64,000 nucleotides of DNA from Dipteris shenzhenensis (taxonomy: Eukaryota > Polypodiophyta > Polypodiopsida > Gleicheniales). The stretch is taken from the NCBI GenBank assembly GCA_047967505.1, contig CM106539.1; one strand, given 5' to 3'. This document shows, in pieces, positions 44,152 through 56,034 of the stretch (positions are counted from its first letter, which is position 1; each line of letters begins with the position of its first letter). The position numbers and the translations under genes are program-made. The notes under the pieces were generated by a model. That model searched no databases, was not told the origin of the DNA, and saw only the letters and a program-made list of their open reading frames with translations.

Positions 44152-44717
44152 TGTTGTAACATATTTTTGGGTAGATGTTGTAATGTATGTTGGGGTAGAT
44201 TTGAACTGTGGAAGGCCTTTTGTAGTAGTTGAGCTGACGCCTTATAAGAACTGCTCCAAACTGAGGTGAGATGGCAACCGTATGCTGAACTTGAACTCAC
44301 TTTGGTATGCTTGATTACTGTGTAATGCTGAGGCTAAATGCTAGTACTTGTGCTACTGGAACTGAGGGCCTACCTACCTAGAATGGATTCAAGAATGCAT
44401 GCCCCACAATCGAAGGCTAAGGCCCCTTAAATAGGCTTCTAGAACGGACTGGTTGACCCTAGTCGAATGATCAATGTCATTATTTGACCAAGTCAGCCAA
44501 ATGTCAATGTTGATAAAAGGTCAACATTAACAAAAAAGTCAATACTAACAAAAAAACTCAACATGTTGAATTTTTTACTAAAAGTTTAACTTTGCATGCT
44601 TTGACTTGCACTGGCTTCTGCTGCCCAAAATCGTGCGAATCTGCTACGAATTGATGATGGGAAGTGATGAGTATGCAGCTAGGGGGTTTGATCTTGATGC
44701 ATGTGGATAGGCTTGAT

Positions 44718-44935
44718 TTGTTATTATACATTGGTAATTGAGATGTGAGGGAGAGGCAAAACACATTGCACAATCTACATACCTTGTAATCACAACAGTT
44801 TGCTAGGTGCAGTGGTTTTTGAGTAAAGCCGTGTTGAGTTGTTATTGATACATTTCTAATTGAAATGTGAGGGAAGGGTGGACCCACTGCACAGCGTATG
44901 CATACCTTGGAATCATTTTTAAGCTAGGTGCATGT
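44718..44935 (+). repeat. Diverged tandem duplication, 121-bp period
   Basis: Two copies starting TTGTTATT at 44718 and 44839 share ATGTGAGGGA, CATACCTTG and GCTAGGTGCA in order. Confidence 0.65.
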
Positions 44936-45356
44936 AGGAACCGCACAGATAGAAGAATTGTGACTGTATGGGAAGTTTGAATGCTTGAGTAGTTTGTCAA
45001 TTGGCAATGGGGGCAGTTTTAGGGTGGAGTAGAGGGTTGATGCAATAGAGAGAAAACACTAAGAATGCATCAAGGCAACACATGGTCATCGTGATGGAAA
45101 GACATAAGGTGGTTGTAATTTGTGAGTAGTTTGGATGCTTTTGGATGGTTCATGTAGTTATTTTTCAGGCTACACTTTGGATTCTTTTGGTTTTGGCATA
45201 TTTGCAATTTGTGTGTCTATTGCAAATCAAAATGGTTCTCTCAGTGTGGTAGTGCGGTACACTACGGTGTGTGGAAAATATTGAATGAAGTAATTGGATA
45301 TAATGGTGCAGCATATTAGTGTACGATTGGATATATTCTAGTCTTGCAAATGTGGG

Positions 45357-45548
45357 TGTATGTATGTATGTAACATGTATGTGTGTGTGTGTGTTCCTAC
45401 GCAATATGCTTACGAAGGATATGTATTGCAATAGCATTGGATTGCATCAAAGGGCATGTGGTATGTATGTATGTATGTATGGGTGTTCTCGTAGAATATG
45501 CTTATGAAGGGTATGGATTGGATCGCATCAAACGGCATGTGGTATTGT
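45357..45548 (+). repeat. ATGT/GT microsatellite with 92-bp duplication
   Basis: GTATGTATGTATGT and GT runs (45357-45394 and 45460-45481) flank two copies, starting at 45391 and 45483, of a unit containing AATATGCTTA(C/T)GAAGG and CATCAAA(G/C)GGCATGTGGTAT. Confidence 0.85.
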
Positions 45549-45640
45549 GTGGGAATTTTCGTGATTGAATGAATAGGAAATCGTGTTTCATTATGCTCAT
45601 TAATGAAGTATGTTATCAAGGAAAAGCCAAATGTTAGTGG

Positions 45641-45812
45641 TGTGGGGGTTAAAGGTCACTGTGCCTTTACCCCAGTTATGGTACAATACTCAAACACATA
45701 TATAAATGAATTAAAAAGAAGATTAGGGTGGTTCTGCACCCACCGAAACTTGTGTGGCTCTCTGTCTCTCTCTCTCCTTCTTCCGTTCTTGCTTCCGTTG
45801 AGAGCACTCTCA
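45641..45812 (+). repeat. 5' LTR of Copia B
   Basis: A 172-bp LTR with a TATATAAA box at 45699-45706. It has one extra G (ATGGTAC) and two substitutions relative to the 3' LTR. Confidence 0.95.
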
Positions 45813-45814
45813 AC

Positions 45815-45827
45815 TGGTATCAGAGCC
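45815..45827 (+). promoter_or_regulatory. Primer binding site of Copia B
   Basis: TGGTATCAGAGCC, identical to that of element A and placed two bases after the LTR. Confidence 0.92.
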
Positions 45828-47243
45828 CGGGTGATCTAGCTGAGTGTGCGTGAATGCTTGGAAGCTCAACAGCTCTGTGGGAGGAAGGAGAAGCTCTGTG
45901 GGAAGCTTTGTGGGTGACTTTACTTGCATCCGAGTGTGCAGAGACCTTGGAGAAACCTTTGGAAAAGTCACTTTGGCTTTGCGAAGTGGTTTTGTGAGCC
46001 TGTTAAGTGGTTTCAAAGAAAAAGTCGTTTTTTGAGCTTTTCCCTATTCCGTTCGATGACAGAGACTCCATATTGACTTGTAGAGGCAACTATTGCTTGC
46101 TTTTGGTGTCCACTTCACTTCAGAAGCTTGGAAACACCTTCATTCTTGAATCTGGGATCATTTCATTGGATTTCTGACTCACTGTGTCAGTTTCTGCGTT
46201 TTTTGCCCGGGTGTTGGAACTCAAGTTTGGAGCAACCATTTACAGATCTGTCAGTTCCGGTGGACTCAAGAGGTCCTAAAACTTCTATGTTGCTCATCAT
46301 TCGCACTCCGGTGGAGTTTACAAACAGCTCTATTTCAAAAAACGTTTTTCAGTCCGTGTGTTGGACCCAGTGATTGAGACCACGGTTTCCAAAACCGTCT
46401 GTCCCATGGCGTTCCGGACGCCCAAAAACCCCTACCTGCCAGTTCTTGCGCGATTCGGTGGAGGATTTTCAAAGTTATAGATCTCTGTGTATTCGATTTC
46501 GTCTTTCTGTTATGCATTTTTCATTCTAAGGTTTTGAAACCTTAGATTTATGCCACATGGCAGTGGATAAGTATTGACTCCCGTTTCTCACTCATCGATT
46601 GAGATTTTGGAGTTCTGGCAGAAGAGAGATATTTGCAGATTTTCTTGCTGAGTCCGATTATGCAATGGCGCCCATGTTTTGAAGCATCTCAGGTTCTATT
46701 TTCAGTAGCGCTCATTACCGTGGGACTATGATTTCTTGAGCATACCTTATGCAGATCACTTTGGTTGCAGTTTGAGCAGTGTGCGCTCATTCGTGGTATG
46801 CATTGGGTTGCAATGGATGATTTATAGGCCATTTGGATGCATTGCGGTCCTTGTTGGATGCGCTGATAGGCCCAAATTGCCTTGTGGGATGCTATTTTTT
46901 TTATGGACGCTTTGCACATGGATGCTATTTTATGCTGAGGGACAGCTTTGACACATTATTGGTGATGCACTGATAGTGCTATGCTCTCTTGGATGAGATA
47001 CAATTGATGCATATGCCAGTGGACAGTGTTTATGCTTGAGTCATTTGGCACTTATTGGCATTTTCTTTTGGGCCAGATTTGCTCATATGGATGCATAGTA
47101 TATGCACATGAGTCAGATGCTTTGAGCTTTGAGTTTTTTGTGATATTTCAGTCTATTGTGGCATACACATTTGGGTGCACCTGGCATTTGGTGTGATTCT
47201 CTCTTGCAGGGACTAGCATTTGGGATTTTGCTTTATTTGCATC

Positions 47244-50200
47244 ATGGCATCCTCTTTCATGTCTGAAAAGGAGTTTTTCAGCATTAAAAAGTTTGATGGG
47301 ACAAACTTTTCTTTATGGAAAGAACAAATAAGGGATGTGCTTATTCAAAAGAAGCAGATTAAACCCTTGGCAGGTATTGAAGCTTAGCCTGCGGATATGT
47401 CTGAGGATGATTGGAATGAGTTGGATGCATTAGCAAAGTCTACTATTAGACTTCATCTTGCAGAGTCAGTTTATTTCACAGTAGTAAATGAGCAGACTAC
47501 GGAAGATTTGTGGAAGAAACTGTGTGCCACTTATGAGAAGGAAACTACCTCTAATAAAGTTTACCTCATGAAGAGGTTGTTTGAGCTGTAGATGAAGGAA
47601 GGGGTCTCCATTGCTTCTCATTTGAATGAATTCAATATTATTTTCAGCCTTCAGGCTCAGAAAATGAATTTTGATGCGGAGACTAAGGCAATATTTCTCT
47701 TATGTTCATTACCATCCTCATGGGATACCTTCCGTACAGCTGTCAGTAACTCTGCACCTGGTGGAGTACTGAAATTTGACGATGTTGTCTATCATATGAA
47801 TTCTATATACCAAATAAGACATATTATGACTTGCACTATCAATACAAAGTGCTTCAAGGTGAGACACAAGAAACCATCCCAATCCCCTAAACAATGCAAG
47901 GATCAAGCACGTGTCCACATATTTATAATGAATGAATAAAACCCTTAGAACTAAAAGCTAGGGCCACCCTTAGAACTAAAAGCTAGTTAAATATTCAAGC
48001 AATTCCTATATTAGCATTGGCATTTTTATTATAGACCTAAATGCTTTTAAGTAGGGATTTACAAAGTTTGTTCCATCTGTCATTATAATGTCCATTTCCA
48101 TAAAACATTAATGGCACTTGCAAGCTCTCTTCAAAAAAATTATTACCATATTACCACCAATAATTTGTGTCTATGAAAGTTGATAGTTTCGGCAAGATTT
48201 ACTAAAGAACTTAAATGTACAAAAATTTGCTCCAAAAAAGGTGGTCTATGAAGGAGGGCGGAGGACTTCATGATGAGTCTTGGTGAGCTAAAGCATAACA
48301 AGGACGGAAGTCTATGGATGGCAACAAGCAGGATGCAGCCTTAAATGTGCAAAGGGGCAGATCACAGTTCAGGGGGAAGTCCCAAGAAAGAGGGAAGTCA
48401 CGTAGCAAATCCAGGGCACGAAACATTGAGTGTTACCACTATGGCAAGAAGGGCCATATGAAAAAGGATTGCTACAAGCTAAAAAGAGAGCAAAGGGATA
48501 AGAAAAAGAATGCAAATTGGGGTGCAAATCAAAAGGAAGAGAGTCCAAGGGAGGACAAAGGAAAAGTGAAGATCGAGGAGATCAATGCAGTCACACATGA
48601 TAGTGACAATGACATTCTCTTCATGTTTAGTTTATCTGCAGAGTTGCTTACCACTTCAGATGATGCATATTCCCAGGATTGGATTTTGGATTCTGGTGCC
48701 TCATTCCATGTTACTCCTCATAGGGAATGGTTCTCCACTTATGATAGTGGAAAGACAGGTTGTGTGCATCTTGGAAATGACTATGCATGTGACATAGTGG
48801 GAGCAGGTGACATAAAGTTTTCTTTTGCAAATGGGTCTGCATTTGTTTTGAAACATGTGAGACATGTGCCTAAGCTGACCAAGAGTCTTATTTCAGTGGG
48901 TCAGCTAGATGATGCTGGTTTTCACACCACTTTTGGCTTTCAAAGTTGGAAAATTCAGAAGGGCTCTATGCTTTTGGCTAGGGGTGCCAAGTGTGGGACT
49001 TTGTATCCCTTACATGTATCAGGGGTATTTGATCATGTTGTTGCAATAACCGAGCAGCCAAGCACTTCTTTGTGGCATTGCAGGTTGGGGCACATGAGCT
49101 AGAATGGAATGAAACTCTTATGCCGTTTGGGTTATGTACCGCATTTGAGTTTCTCTGATTTTGAATTTTGTGAGCATTGTCTCTATGGGAAGCAGACTAA
49201 ATCAGCCCCAGCCCATAAAAGAAGGGGAAAGAAAGAGTTTGAAAAGCTTGATTTAGTGCATTCAGATGTATGCGGTCCCATGCCTACACGGTCATTAGGT
49301 GGGGCTGATTACTATGTGACATTCATTGATGATGCAACTAGGAAAGTGTGGGCTTATGCTATAGCTCGAAAGAGTGATGTGTTCCAGGTATTTCAGAAAT
49401 GGCTGGCCTTGGTTGAGAATCAGTTAGGTAGAACGCTTAAATGCCTACAGACTGACAATGGTGGAGAGTATCTCTCTCATGACTTTCAGCATTTCTGTGA
49501 TACACGTGGGATTAAGAGGGAGCTCACATCCCCTCGTACTCCAGAGCAAAATCCAGTTACAGAAAAGATGAACCGTACCATTCAAGAAAGGTTGCAATGC
49601 ATGCTTTCCAATGCAAGTCTTTCTGGTGGTTTTTGGGCTGAGGCAATGAAGACTGCAGTGCATGTGATCAATAGATCACCTAGTAAGAGTTTGGATGGTG
49701 GTATTCCTGAAGAGGCATGGAGTGGCAAGAAGCCCTCTTACTCTCATTTGCGTATACTTGGGTGTGAGGCATATGCACATGTGCCAAAAGAGCTTCGAAA
49801 GAAGCTAGATCCCAAGTCTAGGAAATGCATCTTTCTGGGTTATGGTGAAAGTGGAGAGATGGGCTATCGTCTCTGGGATCCAGAAGCAAAGAAGATCATA
49901 CGTAGCCATGATGTGGTCTTCAATGAGAAGAAGATGCATAAGGCACCCATGAGGGATGTGGAAATGAGGAGAATCAGTTTCCAGGATGTGAATCCACCTG
50001 CATATGTTGATAGACAGCAAGCTGTCCATGCACCAAATGTGCAAGAAATGGTACCACCAAGTACTCCCACAGGTATACAATCAAGGGTAGATGATGGATC
50101 ATCTATTGGTGGAAATGATGAGCCAAATGTGGCTGATATGCAAGTGGGACAGCAAGCTGAAATGCCCTTGAGAAGATCATCTAGAGTGTCTAGACCGCCT

Positions 50201-51801
50201 GATAGGTTTGTTCTAGGGGTAGACTATGTGATGCTTACTGATTGCGGGGAGCCTTCTTGCTATAGAGAGGCTATGATGCGTGAGGATCAATGCAAGTGGG
50301 AGTATGCTATGCAATCAGAGATGAGTTCACTTATGAAGAATAAGACTTGGGACTTGGTTTCTTTGCCACATGGAAAGAAAGCATTGCCATGTAAATGGGT
50401 CTACAAAATGAAGGTCACAGGTGATGATGTGCCTAGGTACAAGGCCCGTTTGGTTGCTAAAGGGTTCAAGCAAGAGAAGGGTGTGGACTTTGATGAGATA
50501 TTCTCTCCGGTTGTGAAGATGACCACACTTAGATGCATGCTTGGACTAGTGGCATCAGAGGATATGGAGCTTATGTAGATGGATGTCAAGACAACTTTCT
50601 TGCATGGGGATTTGCATGAGGAAATTTACATGGTGCAGCCGGAAGGCTTTGAAGAAAAGGGCAAAGAGCATTTAGTTTGCAAGCTAAAGAAGAGTCTCTA
50701 TGGTCTTAAGCAAGTGCCTAGAGAATGGTATCAGAAGTTAAATGCTTTCATTCGGTCCCAGGGTTTTAGAAGGAGTGAAATTGATCACTGCCTCTACACT
50801 AAAAGGGCTAAGGATAATAGCCTGATAATCTTGGCACTATATGTGGATGATATGCTATTGGCTAGCAAGAATACTTATGAGCTAGATGCATTAAAGGCCA
50901 AGTTGCATGAGGCCTTTGATATGAAGGATTTGGGACTTGCAGGTCATATTCTTGGTATGCGCATCACGCGTGATCGGAGTAGGAAACTCCTTTGGCTTTC
51001 ACAAAAAGAGTATGTTACAAAAGTATTGCAACGTTTCAATATGGAGGGGGGGAAGGCAGTGAGTACTCCATTGCCTCCATATATGAAACTGAGTCATACA
51101 GATAGTCCCAAATCAAATGAGGAGAGGGCCATGATGGCCAAGGTTCCTTATGCATCAGCAGTTGGGAGTCTTATGTATGCTATGATAGCTACTAGACCAG
51201 ACGTTGCATTTGCAGTGGGAGTTGTTAGCCAGGATATGGCTAATCCAGGAAAGAGGCATTAGGAGGCAGTTAAGTGCATCATGAGGTACATGAAGGGTAC
51301 CAAGGAGATGTGCATTTGCTTTGGTAAAGGAGACATGCGTGTACTTGGGTACACAGATTCAGACTATGCAAGGCATTTGGATAGTAGGAGATCCACTTCT
51401 GGTTATGTGTTCACCTTTGTAGGTGGTGCAGTGTCGTGGATGTCTCGTGCACAGAAGTGCGTTGCTTTGTCTACCACAGAGGCTAAGTATGTTTTGCAGC
51501 CACAGAGGGTTGCAAGGAGGCTATATGGCTTGATCGGCTAGTGGGAGATTTGGGGATTCATACAGGTGTACCGACATTGCATAGTGATTCCATGAGTGCT
51601 ATTCAGCTAGCACGGAATCCGGTCTTTCATGCAAAGACCAAACACATTGAGGTCAGGTACCATTTCATCATGGAGGTACTTGAGGACAAGCGCATAGAGC
51701 TTGTCAAGGTTCATACAGATGATAACCCTGCAGATATGCTGACGAAGAGTCTGCCTAGTCAGCGGTTTGAGTATTGTCGTGTATTGATGGGCATTGGATA
51801 G
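47244..51801 (+). pseudogene. Copia B gag-pol, multiply broken and with an insert
   Basis: It has the same domains as A: gag from 47244, knuckle, protease DSGA (near 48694), integrase (HSDVCGPM, TDNGGEYL), RT (YVDDMLLA near 50839) and RNase H. Breaks: TAG at 47385 (A has AAG), TAG at 47589 (shared with A and followed directly by ATG), the 514-bp insert at 47789-48302, TAG at 49100 (A has CAG), TAG at 50576 (A has CAA), TAG at 51260 (A has TGG) and a two-base insertion near 51495. The zinc knuckle reads CYHYGKKGH, having lost its second cysteine. The catalytic motifs of protease and RT themselves look intact. The copy is dead; A and B clearly come from one family. Confidence 0.93.
47789..48302 (-). 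repeat. Captured segment inside Copia B gag
   Basis: Where A has 26 bases (2466-2491), B has 514 bases that match 18305-18818 in reverse complement. There is no target duplication and no terminal repeat at the edges. Replacement with loss of a few bases fits repair of a break using copied filler DNA, or template switching, better than transposition. It fuses the upstream gag frame to about 50 foreign codons. Confidence 0.88.
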
Positions 51802-51843
51802 TATGCTCACTGGTTGTTCTCCCTTAAAGGCACATTGTCCTTT

Positions 51844-51853
51844 AAGTGGGAGG
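51844..51853 (+). promoter_or_regulatory. Polypurine tract of Copia B
   Basis: AAGTGGGAGG sits directly before the 3' LTR, exactly as in element A. Confidence 0.8.
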
Positions 51854-51854
51854 T

Positions 51855-52025
51855 TGTGGGGGTTAAAGGTCACTGTGCCTTTACCCCAGTTATGTACAAT
51901 ACTCAAACACATATATAAATGAATTAAAAAGAAGATTAGGGTGGTTCTACACCCACCAAAACTTGTGTGGCTCTCTGTCTCTCTCTCTCCTTCTTCCGTT
52001 CTTGCTTCCGTTGAGAGCACTCTCA
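51855..52025 (+). repeat. 3' LTR of Copia B
   Basis: A 171-bp LTR, TGTGGGGG to CTCTCA, followed by the duplicated AGTGG. Confidence 0.95.
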
Positions 52026-52030
52026 AGTGG

Positions 52031-54639
52031 TTCGAAGTTGACAAGATTGGTCGGGTAGGAACTATCTAGAAGCAATCAGTCCATTTCATATAGTGATCTT
52101 ATGCTTGTTTTTGTTGCTGTGTAGAAAGCTATTGAGTAAAGTAAAGCATAAAAGTGTTGAATGTTTAGGAAAATGGTTATGGCTACAAGGAATAGTTTCA
52201 AAGTCATGTTATGAGTATTAATATGTAAAAGAAAAACAAGTCTTATGTTGCATATGTTATGAGCAGTGTTGTGCATGTGTTAAGAGTAGTGTTGTGTAAA
52301 AGAATGGATTGTATGTGGGTGCGTTTTGGGTTGTATGAAGTGCAAGGAATCGGGTTCTTGGATTGAAGTGAAGCATATAGCATTATGTTTCATCAACGAT
52401 ACTGTTATCCAAAGGAGGCCAAAATGGTAGCAGTCAGGTTGCAATTGGTTGGGTTAGAATAGTTTCGAGCTTAGAGGTTGTGAGAGATCAGACACATATG
52501 GCAAAGATTGATAGGTGAGTAGTAGGAATAAATAAAATATAAAACTCACCTTTTTCTCACACATAGACACATACAAGATTGGAATCATAGACTAGCCCAA
52601 AGCCCTTGCCCATAGAGTAGCCTACATACCTTGGTAGGTGCTAGGTTCCACTTAGTGTTGGCTTAGTAAGCCCAATTAATTAGAATCTAGACTATCATTA
52701 TGAAGTAGCTCGAATGGTCCAGTTAAGGCTGGTAGGTTCAACAGGTCTTGTGAATTCAAAGATACCAGAGTGGTAGGGCTGGATAGGTGGAAATTGGGAG
52801 GGCTCAAAAGACTCGATAGGTCTAGGTATTGCAGAGAACCCAAAGAGTTCTGATGTGTTGGGAAGTGGCGGGGTATCAAGATGACAAGTCCAAGATCTTA
52901 CTAATGTAGATGACCTCAAATGTGGTTGGAAGCCGCTCAAAACACAATGCATACCATCATTACAAGCCAGCATAAGAAGCAAAAACATTCAGTTCAAAGA
53001 TATTACCATTATTAGTCTTGCATATGGACATTCCCAATGGCTTAAGGCTTGGTTTCAAGTTTGTACCAAGTGGTTAAGGCCTTCCCCTTCTAAAACGACA
53101 ATATTTTTAAAAAACTGATCTTTGGAATTTTCCACCTAAGAGGCATTGGTAGAGGTGTGTCTCGAGAAGATGCTTCTTGGCTAAACCCTCGTTCAAAAAG
53201 GAGATGTGTGAGCCAAGACCAGTTTTAAAACCAAGGTTGGAGATCCTCCTAACTAGAGGCATTGTAGAGGCCTTGTTCTTAAGAAGCTATCCTTGGCTTT
53301 TCCTTACTCCAAAAAGAATATTAGTTCCAAAACTAATCTAGGCAGCTCCTCTCTTTTGGATGGGGAAGGGATTCTTAAGTAGGGTCCTCTTAAGATCCTA
53401 CTCAAGCAAGGTCACAGAAGTGAGCATGACACCCAAGATCAATTTTAAGACCAATCTTGTTGGCTCCTCTCCCTAGTATGCATATGGCCTTAGGCAAGGG
53501 CTACAAGAATGGTTTTAAAACCAAACTTGGTGGCTCTCTCTTTTGAAAAGGGAGGGCCAGCTCGAGGAGGGTATTCTTATGATTCTCCTCAAGGTCAGTT
53601 TAGAAATTGATCATGGTTGATCATGGGTGTATCATAGACAATTTCATGGCTTTGATTCAACAAGACCTTAAAAAGGCCCTCATCAAGACCCTCCTTGCTT
53701 ATGTACCCAAGGTAACTTAGTTTTAAAACTAACCTACACAAGATGGGGGTATTTTGAGGGGGTGGTCCCAACTCAATTGTATGACTTGTGTAGGGCCTTT
53801 TGTAAGACTAGCTCTACCCCTCGATTTTTAAATTGATCATAGTCAATCTTGGGTGTATCATCATGGTTGATTTTGGGTGTATCATGGTCAATTTCACGCT
53901 TAAGGAGACCCTTATTGCTTTGTGCACTAGGATCATTTCTAAAATTGATCCACCTAAAATCGGTTTTTGAACAATCTGTGTCAAAGTTTAGCCAGGCCCT
54001 TCTCTAAGCATGAATTCCAAAAAACCCTGATCATTATGGACAATGATGAATTTCGAAAAGCCCTGCTCATTATGGACAATGGTGAATTTTGGAAAGCCCT
54101 AATCAATAGGGGCCCCTAACATCGCATGCTAAGAACTGCTCATCGTGAACAAATTCATTAAGTCACGGGACAATTTTTAAAACATACTTAATGTGTCCTC
54201 AGTTTTGGATTTTTTCCATAGCTTTAGCCAAAGGTGTGTGCTCTTCTTCATCCATTTCATGTTTCCAAGCCACTACAAAGCTCGGCTACATGTCCTTCCC
54301 TAGTATAACCATTACCATAATTTTGTTCTTTATTAGATAAGAAGAGGTTTGTTGAGCAACAAATTTTAGATGCTCGGGCAATATGCTCTCATGAGAAAAC
54401 ATTATTCTTTCAATACTATGTGAATTAATGTTTTGCAACTTTGTGAACTCAATCCTAGTTGCCGCCTCCCCCCTCCGCTGCCTTCTGCATCATCTCCCCT
54501 CAGATGGCTCTACATCCTCTCTCTTGAGCTAGCATCTGCCTCTCCCTTTGTTTTTCGCTCACCTCACCATTCGTTGGGCATCCTCCTCCCACCACACCAA
54601 CTAATTAATTAATAGCGGGTTTTTTGTCACTGGGGGGTC
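52031..54639. other. No gene; decayed repeats
   Basis: No domain recognised. From about 53050 to 54110 loosely repeated phrases recur (TTTTAAAACCAA, TTGGTGGCTC, GATCATGGTTGAT, TTGGGTGTATCAT), suggesting an old, complex tandem array. The clearest part is the 36-bp repeat at 54025-54106. Confidence 0.45.
54025..54106 (+). repeat. 36-bp tandem repeat, about 2.3 copies
   Basis: CCCTGATCATTATGGACAAT at 54025 recurs at 54061 with one change, and a partial third copy starts at 54097. The period is 36. Confidence 0.85.
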
Positions 54640-54930
54640 CTATTGAAATAATAGAGAATATTCATCAAAAGTAAGTGTTAGAATATTATTACTTAAAATA
54701 TGTCTATTCATTCACATACTATTAAAAGAATAGAGAATATTCATTCAAAATTAGGTGTAAGAATCTTAAAAGTCCATACACATACTATTGAAAGAATACA
54801 TATTTATTCTTTCAACAGCAAGTGTAAGAACTCTAATTAAGAGTGCAAATAGTTACGCAGTCATTCATATCCAATTCACAGAATAACTATATTCCCTAAA
54901 GAGTAAGTGTGAGAATTCTCACTTCCAAAA
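54640..54930 (+). repeat. AT-rich degenerate tandem array, about 4 units
   Basis: Units combining ACTATT(G/A)AAAGAATA, AATATTCATTCAAAA and AAGTGTAAGAATCT-like blocks recur roughly every 65-75 bases. The last unit runs into the end of the minus-strand Copia gag remnant. Confidence 0.65.
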
Positions 54931-55195
54931 TTCTTGTTAAGTTCCTCCCATGCTTCTTTTGTATCTTTGATACTTGCAATGTGATGTATAACCTCATCCC
55001 CTAACCCTTGGGCTATTATGCCAAGTGCCTTATGATTGTTTGTGTTGCTTGGTGTACTCTCATGTTCCTCACTTAGCTCAATTAACTCCCATAAACCCTT
55101 TCTCATCAATGTGTACATGGTCATCATTTGCCATGCATAGAATCCATTTCAATTGAACTTTGCTACGGTCATCTCCGTGTGCTCCATGAGGGATC
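54876..55195 (-). pseudogene. Copia gag (UBN2-type) remnant
   Basis: On the minus strand the frame begins near 55190 (VAKFN, then AWQMMTMYTLMRKGLWELI), carries one stop, and continues through IIAQGLGDEVIHHIASIKDT and KEAWEELNKNFGSENS. This is the gag_pre/UBN2 pattern of Copia gag: a tryptophan-containing N-terminus and a KEAWE-x-L motif. It ends in the AT-rich array at 54.9 kb; zinc knuckle and pol are absent. A primer site for an LTR element in the same direction is at 56021-56034, so the two probably belong to one truncated Copia copy. Confidence 0.75.
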
Positions 55196-56020
55196 TTCCC
55201 AAGTACTACTTGGCAGTGTGTACCTTGCTTATAATATGTAGTAACAATTATATGTAGAGCTCAAAAAATGATCCAACTTTGCTATCTGAAGCACCCAAAA
55301 ATAATGAATTAAAGTTCAGATGACATGGCATGCAAACTTCACAGTGTACTTCACAAAAGGTTACTATGTGACACGTGTCTAAAAGAGAGACTACCTTTTG
55401 CCTTAGCCAAACCTTAGAAGCCTCTGAAACGTCAAAATCCATCATGGTAGAGATTAAGAGCAATTACAAACGAAGGTTTGTTACCTATCACCGAGTAACT
55501 TTAGGAGGTCTTGCACCCAAAATTGAGCTCCTCCAATGCAGCATTTACAATCGTTTGCTAGATTGAGAGAGACCCCTAGCTATGGCGATTCACATTTTTT
55601 GAGTTTTTGGCTACTCTCTTCACTGCAAACAGAGATTTATCCCATAAACATCAAGTTTGTGGATAGGACTGCTCCACTAGTCACATGTGTTGCTAGCTTC
55701 TATACTTTGTTTTCTGACACTTCGCTAATTTGTGTGTTGTTGCTTGGTGGTGTGCACTTGATTGCTAATTGCTTGCTTGGTTTCCAACAAGTTGCTTTTT
55801 CTCGTTTGCTTCAAGCAAAGTGACTTGTGCTATTGTTCATTGCTTCAAACAATAGTACCTAGACAACTTTGCAGGTGGCAAGATATACAACAACCAATAG
55901 AATAGAAGAAACTCGTGCAAGTAGACTATAGGAAGTTGAAATAATGATTGAGAGTTGACGTGTAGAAGGCAGATGTGGTGGATGAAGCTAGGAATGAGCA
56001 CCAAGAAAGAACCATGATAG

Positions 56021-56034
56021 GCTTTGATACCATG
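56021..56034 (-). promoter_or_regulatory. Primer binding site with adjacent 5' LTR end (minus)
   Basis: The minus strand reads CTAGATTTTGTAACA then TGGTATCAAAGCCT: an LTR-like CA terminus followed by an initiator tRNA-Met primer site. The 5' LTR would extend right from 56035; its outer end was not identified. Confidence 0.65.

Larger units (their letters stand above)
44152..45635. other. No gene; two tandem-repeat blocks
   Basis: Noncoding sequence with a 121-bp diverged duplication (44718-44935) and a 92-bp duplication containing ATGT microsatellite (45391-45548). Copia B is inserted just to the right. Confidence 0.5.
45641..52025 (+). mobile_element. Copia LTR retrotransposon B (6.4 kb), sister of A
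   Basis: LTRs at 45641-45812 and 51855-52025 start TGTGGGGG and end CTCTCA; the target duplication is AGTGG at 45636-45640 and 52026-52030. A primer site is at 45815-45827 and a polypurine tract at 51844-51853. The LTRs differ from each other by two substitutions and one indel by eye, so it is somewhat older than A. Leader and gag-pol align with A along their length, but a 514-bp foreign segment (47789-48302) replaces 26 bp of gag. Several stops, one frameshift and a damaged zinc knuckle make it non-functional. It lies in the same orientation as A, about 39.4 kb away. Confidence 0.95.

Noticed and set aside
45319-45568. Cys/Val/Met-rich short frames
   Set aside because: Translations of the ATGT/GT microsatellite and its 92-bp duplication.
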